Part shown: positions 5,599-12,954 of the stretch, piece after piece | How positions within the stretch are numbered: the stretch's first letter is position 1 | How the letters are laid out: every line of letters starts with the position of its first letter | Assembly: GCA_029933635.1 (NCBI GenBank) | Contig: JAOZNS010000042.1 | Span: forward strand, 1 to 14,803 | DNA length: 14,803 nucleotides | Source: Candidatus Zixiibacteriota bacterium | Lineage (GTDB): Bacteria > Zixibacteria > MSB-5A5 > SM1-73 | Direction of reading: 5' to 3' | Notes under the pieces: generated by a model | The model's input: only the letters and a program-made list of their open reading frames with translations | Database searches by the model: none | What the model was told of the DNA's origin: nothing | Position numbers and translations under genes: made by a program

Positions 5599-6903
5599 AT
5601 GAGGAAAGGCTATTTTACGGTGACGGGCCTGGTAGTTGTGTGTTTGACAATGTATTTTGCGGGATGTGAAAAAAAGCCGACAGAAGTGGATTCTACACCA
5701 CCCGCTCCTCCCACTGGTTTGCAAGCCCTTCCAGGAAATAATATAGTAAACCTTTCCTGGAATAAAAATACGGAAGCAGACCTTAATATGTATCGAATTT
5801 ATCGTGCTATCACCAGTTCCACATCTTTCAGCAAGCTCACAGATATAGGTGCTTCTGTTACCACTTTCAACGATACAGAAGTCACAAATGGGACTAAATA
5901 TTTCTATAAACTTACTGCAATTGATAAAACAAACAATGAAAGTGGATATTCTGACATAGTAAGTGTTACTCCTGAACCTGCCAATACAGCTCCAACAGCA
6001 AGTTTCAGCGTCTCTCCTATATCTGGTGATTTGACTACGGTATTTACTGTTAATGCCAGCGCTTCTCGAGATAACGAAGACCCAAGAGACTCGCTACAGG
6101 TGAAATGGGATTGGGAAAATGACGGGAAATGGGATACTGATTGGAGTTTTGAGAAAGTTTTGACCCATCAATACTCACTTGCCGATATCTATACAATTGC
6201 CTTGAAGGTAAAAGATACAGGTGGCCTCACTTCTTGCACTAGTCAAGTCGTTTATGTGGCTGAGGATATTACTCCTCCCATAGATGTGACAGATTTTAGG
6301 GGCAGAGTTGAAGGCTACAATATAGTCCTTTCTTGGATAAATCCGCCTGATGAAGATTTTACAGGTGTAAGAATAGTCCGAAAAATTGGAGATTACCCCT
6401 CAGATGTTAATGATGGAACAGTAGTTTATGATGGTATTGGAACAACCTATGTAGATCCTAACTTGAGCAGCGGTGTGGTCTACTATTATAGGGCATACGC
6501 TCACGATGATGTGCCTAATTATTCACATGGTGTAACAACAAGAGTAATCTTCCATCTTTTTCCTGAAAACGGCTACTGGAACGGTCCTACTACCCCAGGT
6601 GATTATCCTGATCATAGAGTTCGCTTTGAAGTTCAACCAAGTCCTCAGATATGGGATTTTACTATTTCATTTCCGATTCAGTGCGATAACTCATATGGCT
6701 ACTTTTTAGGCGGTGCGATAAAGATCAACATTTCCGATATGACATTTAACAATAAGCATGATTGGGAAGGACAATTCTTTTACATTTATGGAGAATTCAC
6801 TTCTGATACTACTGCTACAGGATATTACAAATATGTTTATACGCACGGCCCTTGTTCCTATACCATAAGGTGGAAGGCATCTAAAATAGGGAGCACAGAA
6901 TAG
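5599..6903 (+). CDS. Lipoprotein with FN3, PKD and FN3-like domains
   Basis: This is a predicted surface or periplasmic lipoprotein of 434 residues. Its N-terminus MRKGYFTVTGLVVVCL leads to the lipobox MYFAGC, with acylated Cys23. Residues 33-126 form a fibronectin type III domain (TPPAPPTGLQA at the start, TKYFYKLTAID near the end). Residues 131-222 form a PKD-like domain (SASRDNEDP, WDWENDGKWD, KVKDTGG). Residues 225-316 form a second FN3-like domain (VVYYYRAYAHD). The last 115 residues are beta-rich and unrecognised. No catalytic motif is visible, so a binding or structural role is likely. ATG 5533, with GGAGG five bases upstream, is open in frame and would add 22 residues before the signal peptide. 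I prefer 5599 (AGGGAAG upstream) because lipoprotein signals normally begin near the N-terminus. Confidence 0.82.
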   Translation: MRKGYFTVTGLVVVCLTMYFAGCEKKPTEVDSTPPAPPTGLQALPGNNIVNLSWNKNTEADLNMYRIYRAITSSTSFSKLTDIGASVTTFNDTEVTNGTKYFYKLTAIDKTNNESGYSDIVSVTPEPANTAPTASFSVSPISGDLTTVFTVNASASRDNEDPRDSLQVKWDWENDGKWDTDWSFEKVLTHQYSLADIYTIALKVKDTGGLTSCTSQVVYVAEDITPPIDVTDFRGRVEGYNIVLSWINPPDEDFTGVRIVRKIGDYPSDVNDGTVVYDGIGTTYVDPNLSSGVVYYYRAYAHDDVPNYSHGVTTRVIFHLFPENGYWNGPTTPGDYPDHRVRFEVQPSPQIWDFTISFPIQCDNSYGYFLGGAIKINISDMTFNNKHDWEGQFFYIYGEFTSDTTATGYYKYVYTHGPCSYTIRWKASKIGSTE

Positions 6904-7024
6904 AAATCCCAAAGCAGAATGAATGCAGATACGGTTTGCACAGTTGATATTAACAGTACAGGAATAAACAAGTTTTCTGCCATTGCGGGCCCCAAACTTA
7001 AAACCTTAAGAAAGGAGTGAAACG

Positions 7025-7750
7025 ATGAAAGCACTTTTGTTTTGTTGCATAGTTGTGCTAGCGATGCTTATCCCAGCATTGTCTTACGGGCAGTCGCCAG
7101 TTTTCAGTGTCAAGCCAGGCTTGGGAATCCAATCTTCCCATATTGGGTTGTCAATGGGACGTATGATACCTTACTTCGGGGTTGATCTCCTATCTATTGG
7201 AGTTAAGGGAAATTATAGTGAGACTGATTGGGGAAAGGATTGGCAAACGGGAGTGTTTTATAAGCAGTCCGATGAGAAGTGGGACCTGTCTGGTTCTGCA
7301 ACTCTTCTGATTCCCCATATCGGCATCAAATTCCTCCTTCCCGACAATAAATTGCGCCCATACTGCTTTGGTGACCTCTTCAAGTCGTTTGCTTTTGTAA
7401 GTGTTGATGGTGAAGATCTCTATCGGAGCTACAATCCTCAAGGCCAAGTCATTTATGAGGATGTGGATGACCTAGAGTTGGAAAAAAAGGAAAAGGATGC
7501 TGTGAAGGATATTCTGGGTGTATGGGGATTCAATATTGGGTTTGGAGTTGAATACCCAGTCTCCGAGCGTTTTAGCATTGGCGGAGAATATGGAGTGAGA
7601 TTGTTTTTCACCTCTACAGATTATGAGGACAGAGACTCGGAAGATTGGGATGGAGATGGCGTTGATGATTGGCGTGAGAAGTGGAAAGGCGAACTTTCAG
7701 GATCGCTAAAGATCTCCCACGCCGCTGGTGTCCTTAATTTCCATTTCTGA
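7025..7750 (+). CDS. Outer-membrane beta-barrel candidate
   Basis: The 241-residue protein has a signal peptide (residues 1-22, core FCCIVVLAMLIPAL, cleavage likely after SYG). Alternating hydrophobic strands follow, with glycines and aromatics typical of small outer-membrane barrels: FGVDLLSIGVKG, LLIPHIGIKFLL, WGFNIGFGVEYPV and FSIGGEYGVRLFF. The final residue is Phe in VLNFHF, the usual signal for barrel insertion. Two very acidic segments (about 127-160 and 199-221) look like exposed loops; the second contains DWDGDGVDDW, which resembles a calcium-binding loop. AAAGGAGTGA ends 4 bases before the ATG. The gene is co-directional with the lipoprotein upstream, 121 bp apart. A porin or an OmpA-like barrel without its peptidoglycan domain are both possible. 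Confidence 0.7.
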   Translation: MKALLFCCIVVLAMLIPALSYGQSPVFSVKPGLGIQSSHIGLSMGRMIPYFGVDLLSIGVKGNYSETDWGKDWQTGVFYKQSDEKWDLSGSATLLIPHIGIKFLLPDNKLRPYCFGDLFKSFAFVSVDGEDLYRSYNPQGQVIYEDVDDLELEKKEKDAVKDILGVWGFNIGFGVEYPVSERFSIGGEYGVRLFFTSTDYEDRDSEDWDGDGVDDWREKWKGELSGSLKISHAAGVLNFHF

Positions 7751-7820
7751 GAAATTACAGAGAAGCATAGGGGGCCCGCAAAAGCAGATGACACGGGGTT
7801 GCCAAAAAAATGGTAACAAA

Positions 7821-7919
7821 GGGGTCATATCTTTACTTTTGACTTTCCGATAGCTTAAGTTCTAATAAGCATCAAATAGCCTTTCACTTGCAAAAAATCA
7901 AGAATAAAGATGTGACACC
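7821..7919. mobile_element. About 100-bp element with 25-bp imperfect inverted ends
   Basis: The left end at 7821-7845 (GGGGTCATATCTTTACTTTT plus GACTT) matches the reverse complement of 7895-7919 at 20 of 25 positions by my hand alignment. The 49 bp between them have no coding capacity. The GGGGTCATATCTTT...TTTTGAC pattern reminds me of sequences that flank Y1 (REP-associated tyrosine) transposase genes, so this may be a non-autonomous remnant. That link is from memory only. Confidence 0.5.
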
Positions 7920-8011
7920 ATATCACCTTATGATTGTTTTATCCTCTAATGAGGTGGATTACTCAATATTTGCGTCATCCGGAGTCAGAACTAACAAAAA
8001 GGAGGGTTACA

Positions 8012-8305
8012 ATGGATTTTAGGAAACTATCTGTATTTATCATTATCCTTAGTATTGCAGTTTTGGTTTATGGGGGCGTTAAATATGCAACTAATTTGCC
8101 TGTCAAATTCGACCAGTCGAAATCCGAAAGGACTATTTTTGGAGGCCGTAATGACCTGGGGAATTTGCTCAATGTATATTCAGAAAATAGTTCGCGCGAG
8201 ATCAAAAGGGAATCGGCAACAAAAGTCATGATTGCAGGAGCAATCGTTCTCTTTATAGGCATTGGGATATCAGCCTCAGCCAGGAAGAAAGAGTCTCAAT
8301 TTTGA
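8012..8305 (+). CDS. Small membrane protein with two TM segments
   Basis: The protein of 97 residues is not recognised. It has a hydrophobic segment at about 7-22 (VFIIILSIAVLVYGG) and a second at about 72-88 (VMIAGAIVLFIGIGISA). Between them lies a polar stretch of about 48 residues containing FGGRNDLGN, and the C-terminal tail is basic (RKKESQF). The ATG at 8012 is chosen because AAAAAGGAGG lies just upstream. An in-frame start at 7934 would add 26 non-hydrophobic residues and lacks such a signal. The two-helix hairpin resembles small DUF3185-like membrane proteins in topology only. It stands between the barrel gene and the large cargo gene. Confidence 0.7.
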   Translation: MDFRKLSVFIIILSIAVLVYGGVKYATNLPVKFDQSKSERTIFGGRNDLGNLLNVYSENSSREIKRESATKVMIAGAIVLFIGIGISASARKKESQF

Positions 8306-8368
8306 GTCGTGCTGGAGTGGAAATAAGGAAAACATGAGGTATATGAAATAAAGGAGGTGAGGTTTATA

Positions 8369-8395
8369 GTGGAAGATGGTTTGGCAAAAGTTTGA
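8369..8395 (+). CDS. Possible 8-codon leader peptide
   Basis: AAGGAGGTGA (8351-8360) is a very strong Shine-Dalgarno sequence followed, 8 bases later, by GTG and the short reading frame V/M-E-D-G-L-A-K-V-stop. It ends 29 bp before the start of the large secreted-protein gene. It could be a translated leader or a leftover translation signal. There is no direct evidence that it is expressed. Confidence 0.2.
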   Translation: MEDGLAKV

Positions 8396-8424
8396 CTTCC
8401 AACCTTGAAGCTAAGGAGGTTAAT

Positions 8425-11400
8425 ATGCCCAAAAGAAGTTTTTCTTTGATTCTTTCCTTTCTTTTTGTAGTCCTTTGCCATCAAGTGATTCAGGCCACCA
8501 ACATCCGCCTGACAGACAACTCCGCCAGCTCAGAAAATCCGACCATTGTCACTGACGAAAACGGTATCTCTTATGTTGCCTGGCAAGATAATAGGGATGG
8601 CAATTGGGAAATTTATTTTTGCAAGGTGGACAGCAATGGAACCAAACTCGTTGATGATACAAATGTTTCTAACACCTCAGGCTCTTCTACCAATCCAGAC
8701 ATCTCTATTGACTCATTGGGCAACAGCTACCTTACGTGGCGTGAAGGGAGCTCTGTATACTTCTGTAAGCTAAATCAATCTGGGAAGGTTGTAGCCGGCC
8801 CAAAGTCGGTTGGGAGCACTGAAGAGGCTCCAGCAATTTCAACCTCACCGATTGGGATCAGCAGTATTGTCTGGAAGAGGCTTCAAATGACAACCCGAAC
8901 TCTCTACTTCTGCCGAATGGATAGCAGCGGGGAAAAGATAGACGGTGATTTAAATATTTGGAATACTGTATACCCGATAGACATAGAGCCCGATGTTCAT
9001 ACAGATACTGATGGATTTAGCAATGTGGTCTATCGTCGTGATGCTGGCTGGTTTGATTATCGTTTGACCTGGTGCAGAATAGATACTAATGGAAGCATCA
9101 CTCATCACGGTTATATCTATGATTCGGATGATGCCGTATGGCCGTCAATTTATGCCAACACCGCAGCTTTCTGGGTTGCTTTCCAGGAGAATGCACAGAT
9201 CAAATGGCTCAGGGACATCAACGACGCAATCCCTATTGGTTCGGCAGGGCATTCCTACTATCCGAAGATTGTGGTAGATACCAGCTCCCACAGCTTTACC
9301 GTCTGGCAGGACAACCGTAATAGCAACTGGGACATTTACCTTCAAGAGGTAGATGATCCTGACATAGTGGTTGGTGATAATATTCCCATAACTGAAGATC
9401 CGGCAGACTCAAAGAGTCCAGATATATCGATTACCGGTGAAAAGGAATGGCATGTAGTTTGGCAGGACAACAGGGATGGGAATTGGGAAATCTATTTTGA
9501 TAGAGCAGGGTTAGGTTTAGGCACTATCGCTGGCACTGTTACAGAAGTTCGTCTCCCCCCGGCACCTCCTATACCAGATGTGTTGATTGAAGTTCTGCAA
9601 GGTGAAACACTCGTTGATACTACAACAACCTCAGAAGAGGGAACCTATAGCCTTGAGATCAATACAGGCACTTACAATGTCAGAGCATCAAAGTTGGGTT
9701 ATGTAACGAAGACTGAAGCAGATGTTGTTGTTACAGAAAATGAGACTACGACTGTGGATTTTCAATTACCAACAACCAACATTACCCTTATCTCGCCCGA
9801 AGATGGAGATGTCTGGATTGGGGGTGACACTTGCTTCATCACTTGGACTACTGAAGGCACAGGCATAGATCATATAAGACTGGACTACACAACTGACGGC
9901 TCTAACTGGATATCAATTACTGAAGGTACTCCTGATGATGGATCGCACCCCTGGGAAACACCGCGGATAGGCTGTCGAACGGTTGTGGTTCGAGCTCAGG
10001 CTGAAGCTTCCGATGATCATATCTGGGATTGGGATGAACACATGTTCACTTTGGGATTTGGCGAGTTTGTGCTGGATCGGGATGGATATAGCTTCGAGAA
10101 TTACCATGATCCAAACCCTGACGATGATTGGGGACGATTCAAAGCTGCCTTTGATCTAGAATATGAAACTGAGGAGCCTCCTCAAGATGATCGGGAATTC
10201 TTTGAGGAGTTTAAAGACAACAATGCTCGGGGTAACTGCTTTGGCATGTGTCTCAGTAGTATTCTGTTTTTCACCGAAGATCTTGATGTCACCGATCAGT
10301 CGTTGGTGGGACAGCAGGCTACTTCTACCTATGAGCTAGATCTCTATGATGGACAAGACATCATCTCAGAATTGGATTCTCTCATCGAGATGTATCACTG
10401 GTACCAACACTGTCCTAGAATAGTCTACCCTATACCACAACCGGCTGAACTATTCTATGTTGTAGAAGAAGAGTTGTTGAATTATGGTAATGACGATCCC
10501 TTCATTTTAACTATGCGCGATTTTGAGGTGGGCTTCTTTTGGCGGCATTTTTTATCCGAGGAAGTAGAAAGTGCGGCTCATTCAGTTATCGTCTTGGCAG
10601 CCACACAGAATGGCAATACGGGTGAAATATCTGTATATGACCCGAACTATCCATATCCAGATGGGTCTGAGCAAAAAGTTGTCATAAACCTTACGGACAA
10701 TACCTGGGACTACGCCAGGCCTGGGGATTCCGACTGGCACGGTGGCGGGGATCGTTCTTTGCAGCTCACATCCTATTCTAAGTTAAAAAACCCCGAATTG
10801 CCTGGGCCATTGGCTCAAACGTCGCCAGATCATGTAATTACCTACATTCGGGGACCTTCTCACATTCTCTTTACCGATGAGTTGGGGAATCGACTCGGAT
10901 ATGGTGATGGCGAGATTGTAGAAGAAATTCCTGGTGCAAGCGCTATACCTTTTGTGAGTCAGGATTCTATTGTAGAGGTTCACACCTATGCAAAATGCTT
11001 TTGGCTGCCATCAGATATTGATTATACGACCAAGATAACTGGCGTTGATACAGCGGGCCACTATGAGTATGGCAAGTTTACCAATCAGAGTCTGTTCCAA
11101 ATCAAGGAGGCATCCGTTGATACCACTACGGTTGACTACGTTTCCTATATTGACAGCATCAGCACAGCAAGTTACACTACCTCTGATTCGATAAAAAGTT
11201 ACTCTTCCTGCTTAATTAAGGCATTACCCGACACATCTGGTGAGCGCATTTTTAGTGTGCTCAATACTTCCATCTCGATTGGCGATAGCGTGAACTTTGT
11301 GGTCAGTCCTGACCTTGCCTCTTTCTCTTACATCAATTGGGGTGGACCCAAAACCTATGATCTTAAGATCGAACAAAAAATAGGGGCTCATGTTGACTCC

Positions 11401-11865
11401 ACTTTCTATTTTAATTTCTCTCTTGGTGAAAGCACCACTCATAAGTTCACCCCACAGAATTGGGACTCTTTAAGTGGTAGTCAGGTTGTCCTTGAGATTG
11501 ATGTGGGTAATGATGGCAGCATAGATAGCACAATTGTGCTGGATCCTCCAGTTGCGGTGCCTTCCGCACATTTGTCTGGATTACCAATAACTTTCTCTCT
11601 CTCCCCAAATTACCCCAATCCTTTCAACCCGGTGACGACGATCAAATATGCTCTTCCTAAGGATTGCTATGTCAAGCTCACCATTTACAACATCCTCGGC
11701 CAAAGAGTGGTCACTCTGGTGAATGAGCCCCAGAGGGCTGGATATAAGGTGGTCCGCTGGGACTCAAGAAGCCAATCTGGCAATACTGTGGCTAGTGGCA
11801 TTTACTTTTACAGGTTAAAGGCAGAGGATTTTACGAAGACAAGGAAAATGATCTTGTTGAGATAA
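8425..11865 (+). CDS. Large secreted T9SS cargo: propeller repeats, papain-like Cys/His region, sorting domain
   Basis: The protein has 1146 residues. ATG 8425 is preferred over TTG 8392 because AAGGAGG (8413-8419) precedes it and the signal peptide (1-24) starts there. Residues about 38-361 hold seven repeats built on xPDIxxDxxGxxxxxWxDNRdGNWEIYF, which suits a seven-bladed beta-propeller. Residues about 367-449 resemble a carboxypeptidase-regulatory-like domain (TIAGTV, GTYNVRASKLGYV). About 452-545 form a beta-sandwich (SPEDGDVWIGGD). Residues about 590-810 contain NCFGMC (Cys605, Cys609) and later AHSVIVLA (His719) with VYDPNYP (Asp739), the order seen in papain-fold cysteine peptidases. 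A beta-rich part follows. Residues 1056-1146 are a T9SS type A sorting domain (PNYPNPFNP, YNILGQRV, SGIYFYRL, TRKMILLR). Peptidase activity is inferred, not shown. Confidence 0.85.
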   Translation: MPKRSFSLILSFLFVVLCHQVIQATNIRLTDNSASSENPTIVTDENGISYVAWQDNRDGNWEIYFCKVDSNGTKLVDDTNVSNTSGSSTNPDISIDSLGNSYLTWREGSSVYFCKLNQSGKVVAGPKSVGSTEEAPAISTSPIGISSIVWKRLQMTTRTLYFCRMDSSGEKIDGDLNIWNTVYPIDIEPDVHTDTDGFSNVVYRRDAGWFDYRLTWCRIDTNGSITHHGYIYDSDDAVWPSIYANTAAFWVAFQENAQIKWLRDINDAIPIGSAGHSYYPKIVVDTSSHSFTVWQDNRNSNWDIYLQEVDDPDIVVGDNIPITEDPADSKSPDISITGEKEWHVVWQDNRDGNWEIYFDRAGLGLGTIAGTVTEVRLPPAPPIPDVLIEVLQGETLVDTTTTSEEGTYSLEINTGTYNVRASKLGYVTKTEADVVVTENETTTVDFQLPTTNITLISPEDGDVWIGGDTCFITWTTEGTGIDHIRLDYTTDGSNWISITEGTPDDGSHPWETPRIGCRTVVVRAQAEASDDHIWDWDEHMFTLGFGEFVLDRDGYSFENYHDPNPDDDWGRFKAAFDLEYETEEPPQDDREFFEEFKDNNARGNCFGMCLSSILFFTEDLDVTDQSLVGQQATSTYELDLYDGQDIISELDSLIEMYHWYQHCPRIVYPIPQPAELFYVVEEELLNYGNDDPFILTMRDFEVGFFWRHFLSEEVESAAHSVIVLAATQNGNTGEISVYDPNYPYPDGSEQKVVINLTDNTWDYARPGDSDWHGGGDRSLQLTSYSKLKNPELPGPLAQTSPDHVITYIRGPSHILFTDELGNRLGYGDGEIVEEIPGASAIPFVSQDSIVEVHTYAKCFWLPSDIDYTTKITGVDTAGHYEYGKFTNQSLFQIKEASVDTTTVDYVSYIDSISTASYTTSDSIKSYSSCLIKALPDTSGERIFSVLNTSISIGDSVNFVVSPDLASFSYINWGGPKTYDLKIEQKIGAHVDSTFYFNFSLGESTTHKFTPQNWDSLSGSQVVLEIDVGNDGSIDSTIVLDPPVAVPSAHLSGLPITFSLSPNYPNPFNPVTTIKYALPKDCYVKLTIYNILGQRVVTLVNEPQRAGYKVVRWDSRSQSGNTVASGIYFYRLKAEDFTKTRKMILLR

Positions 11866-12022
11866 TAGCCGTAGAGTTTGCAAGCTGCAGGAGGGGGTGA
11901 CCTTGTGGCGTTCTTAGCTATAATATCCCCCAAAAATGGTCTTGACATCCCTGGGAAATAGGATTAATTCTGAGTGGGGAAAACTGTAAACTTCCTAAGT
12001 TCACAAAGGAAGAGGAGGTAAA
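11866..12022. other. Intergenic region with strong RBS for the next gene
   Basis: No gene is seen. GAGGAGG (12012-12018) lies 4 bases before ATG 12023. A TTGACA (11942-11947) is present, but no convincing -10 element stands at the usual distance, so I do not call a promoter. I see no terminator after the large gene. Confidence 0.5.
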
Positions 12023-12769
12023 ATGATGTTCAGGCAAACTTTCTTCAAATGTTTCTTGGTGGCATTTTTTGCCCTTTTACTGTTTGGTTGCGCCAAGAAG
12101 AAATCTAAAGAACCAACTGAACAACCCACCTTGAACTGTGATTCTAAGTTTGGGTTAGCGGTTGGTAATGTGCGCAAAGCACTTTATCCAACTGATGGTG
12201 ACTCATTAACAATTACCTGTGAGGCAACAAAAAACATCGGGGGCAAAGATGTTTATATAGTCGATATTTATGCGAGTCCTATGCCCGGCAGGAGCTTCGA
12301 TCCCCAAAAACAGCACAAACTCTATTTGGCAACTGACTCAGATGGTTTGAAATGGTATGGCGGTTATTATTGCAATACCTATGAGATTATATTTCCCGTG
12401 CCGCGCCTAATCTGTCCGTGCAATTTGGACATCGGATTGTCTTGGGGCACTAATACGAGTTCCAAAACAAAAATTTGGCGGTGCCGCGAGACGACAGTCG
12501 GAAGAGATAACGCCAAGGTTGTTTCCAAAGAGACTGTCGAGCATCACGATGGTGGGGATCCTTATGTCGGATGTTACAAGGTCAGGTATGAAATCCCTGA
12601 CATCGGGGGGTATGGTGGATCTCTATATGCTGAGATGTGGTTTTCGTTAAATGGTCTAGGAACAGACAAAGGTCTTGGCCCTGTAAAGATGACCTGTTAC
12701 CGTGATTCGACTTTTACTGGAGAGGCTGAGGATCTTATTGAACTCTTAAGTTGGGATTTCCCGGATTGA
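12023..12769 (+). CDS. Cysteine-rich lipoprotein of unknown function
   Basis: This 248-residue protein has a lipoprotein signal (FLVAFFALLLFGC, acylated Cys23) followed by a charged tether KKKSKEPTEQP. The mature part has eight further cysteines (39, 66, 117, 131, 133, 154, 184 and 225), enough for four disulphides, so it is probably folded outside the cytoplasm. The C-terminal half shows a pattern that I associate with a common lipoprotein type: VGCYKVRYEI, then YAEMWFSLNGLGTDKGLGPVK, similar to the ...YWxAPGVGxVK... motif. No enzyme motif is visible. GAGGAGG just before ATG 12023 fixes the start. The gene is co-directional with the secreted proteins on both sides. Confidence 0.75.
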   Translation: MMFRQTFFKCFLVAFFALLLFGCAKKKSKEPTEQPTLNCDSKFGLAVGNVRKALYPTDGDSLTITCEATKNIGGKDVYIVDIYASPMPGRSFDPQKQHKLYLATDSDGLKWYGGYYCNTYEIIFPVPRLICPCNLDIGLSWGTNTSSKTKIWRCRETTVGRDNAKVVSKETVEHHDGGDPYVGCYKVRYEIPDIGGYGGSLYAEMWFSLNGLGTDKGLGPVKMTCYRDSTFTGEAEDLIELLSWDFPD

Positions 12770-12856
12770 ACTCTGTCATGCAGGTCACCCATAAAGTTGC
12801 CACCCGATTTGACCTTGACCAGAGACGGCCTCCTGACTACAAGCCGGGCGACCACC

Positions 12857-12925
12857 AGGATCTATTTTTACAGGTTAGAGGTAGGTAAGTTTACTTAGAT
12901 AGAGGAAAAGCTGAATTATGATGAG
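12857..12925 (+). pseudogene. Decayed fragment of a T9SS sorting-domain coding sequence
   Basis: In the frame starting at 12857 the sequence reads RIYFYRLEVGKFT, then a stop, then IEEKLNYDE. This matches the end of the large cargo protein, GIYFYRLKAEDFTKTRKMIL. At DNA level TTTTTACAGGTTA (12865-12877) is shared with the end of that gene almost exactly. There is no open frame upstream linking it to a gene, and an in-frame TAG interrupts it at 12896-12898. It is probably the tail of a deleted or rearranged T9SS cargo gene. Confidence 0.6.
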
Positions 12926-12954
12926 ATTTGCCAGAAAAAAAGAAAGGGGATAAA

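Noticed and set aside
7798..7817. Small hairpin GTTGCCA/TGGTAAC after the barrel gene as a terminator
   Set aside because: The stem is short with a G-T pair, the A-run forms the loop, and no T-tract follows.
7934..8011. Upstream start for the small membrane protein
   Set aside because: The added 26 residues are not hydrophobic and have no ribosome binding site, while ATG 8012 has AAAAAGGAGG just upstream and starts right before the membrane segment.
11942..11970. TTGACA as a sigma-70 promoter for the lipoprotein at 12023
   Set aside because: The -35 hexamer is perfect, but 16-18 bases downstream there is only TAATTC-like sequence, a poor -10 element, and the housekeeping promoter form of this lineage is unknown.
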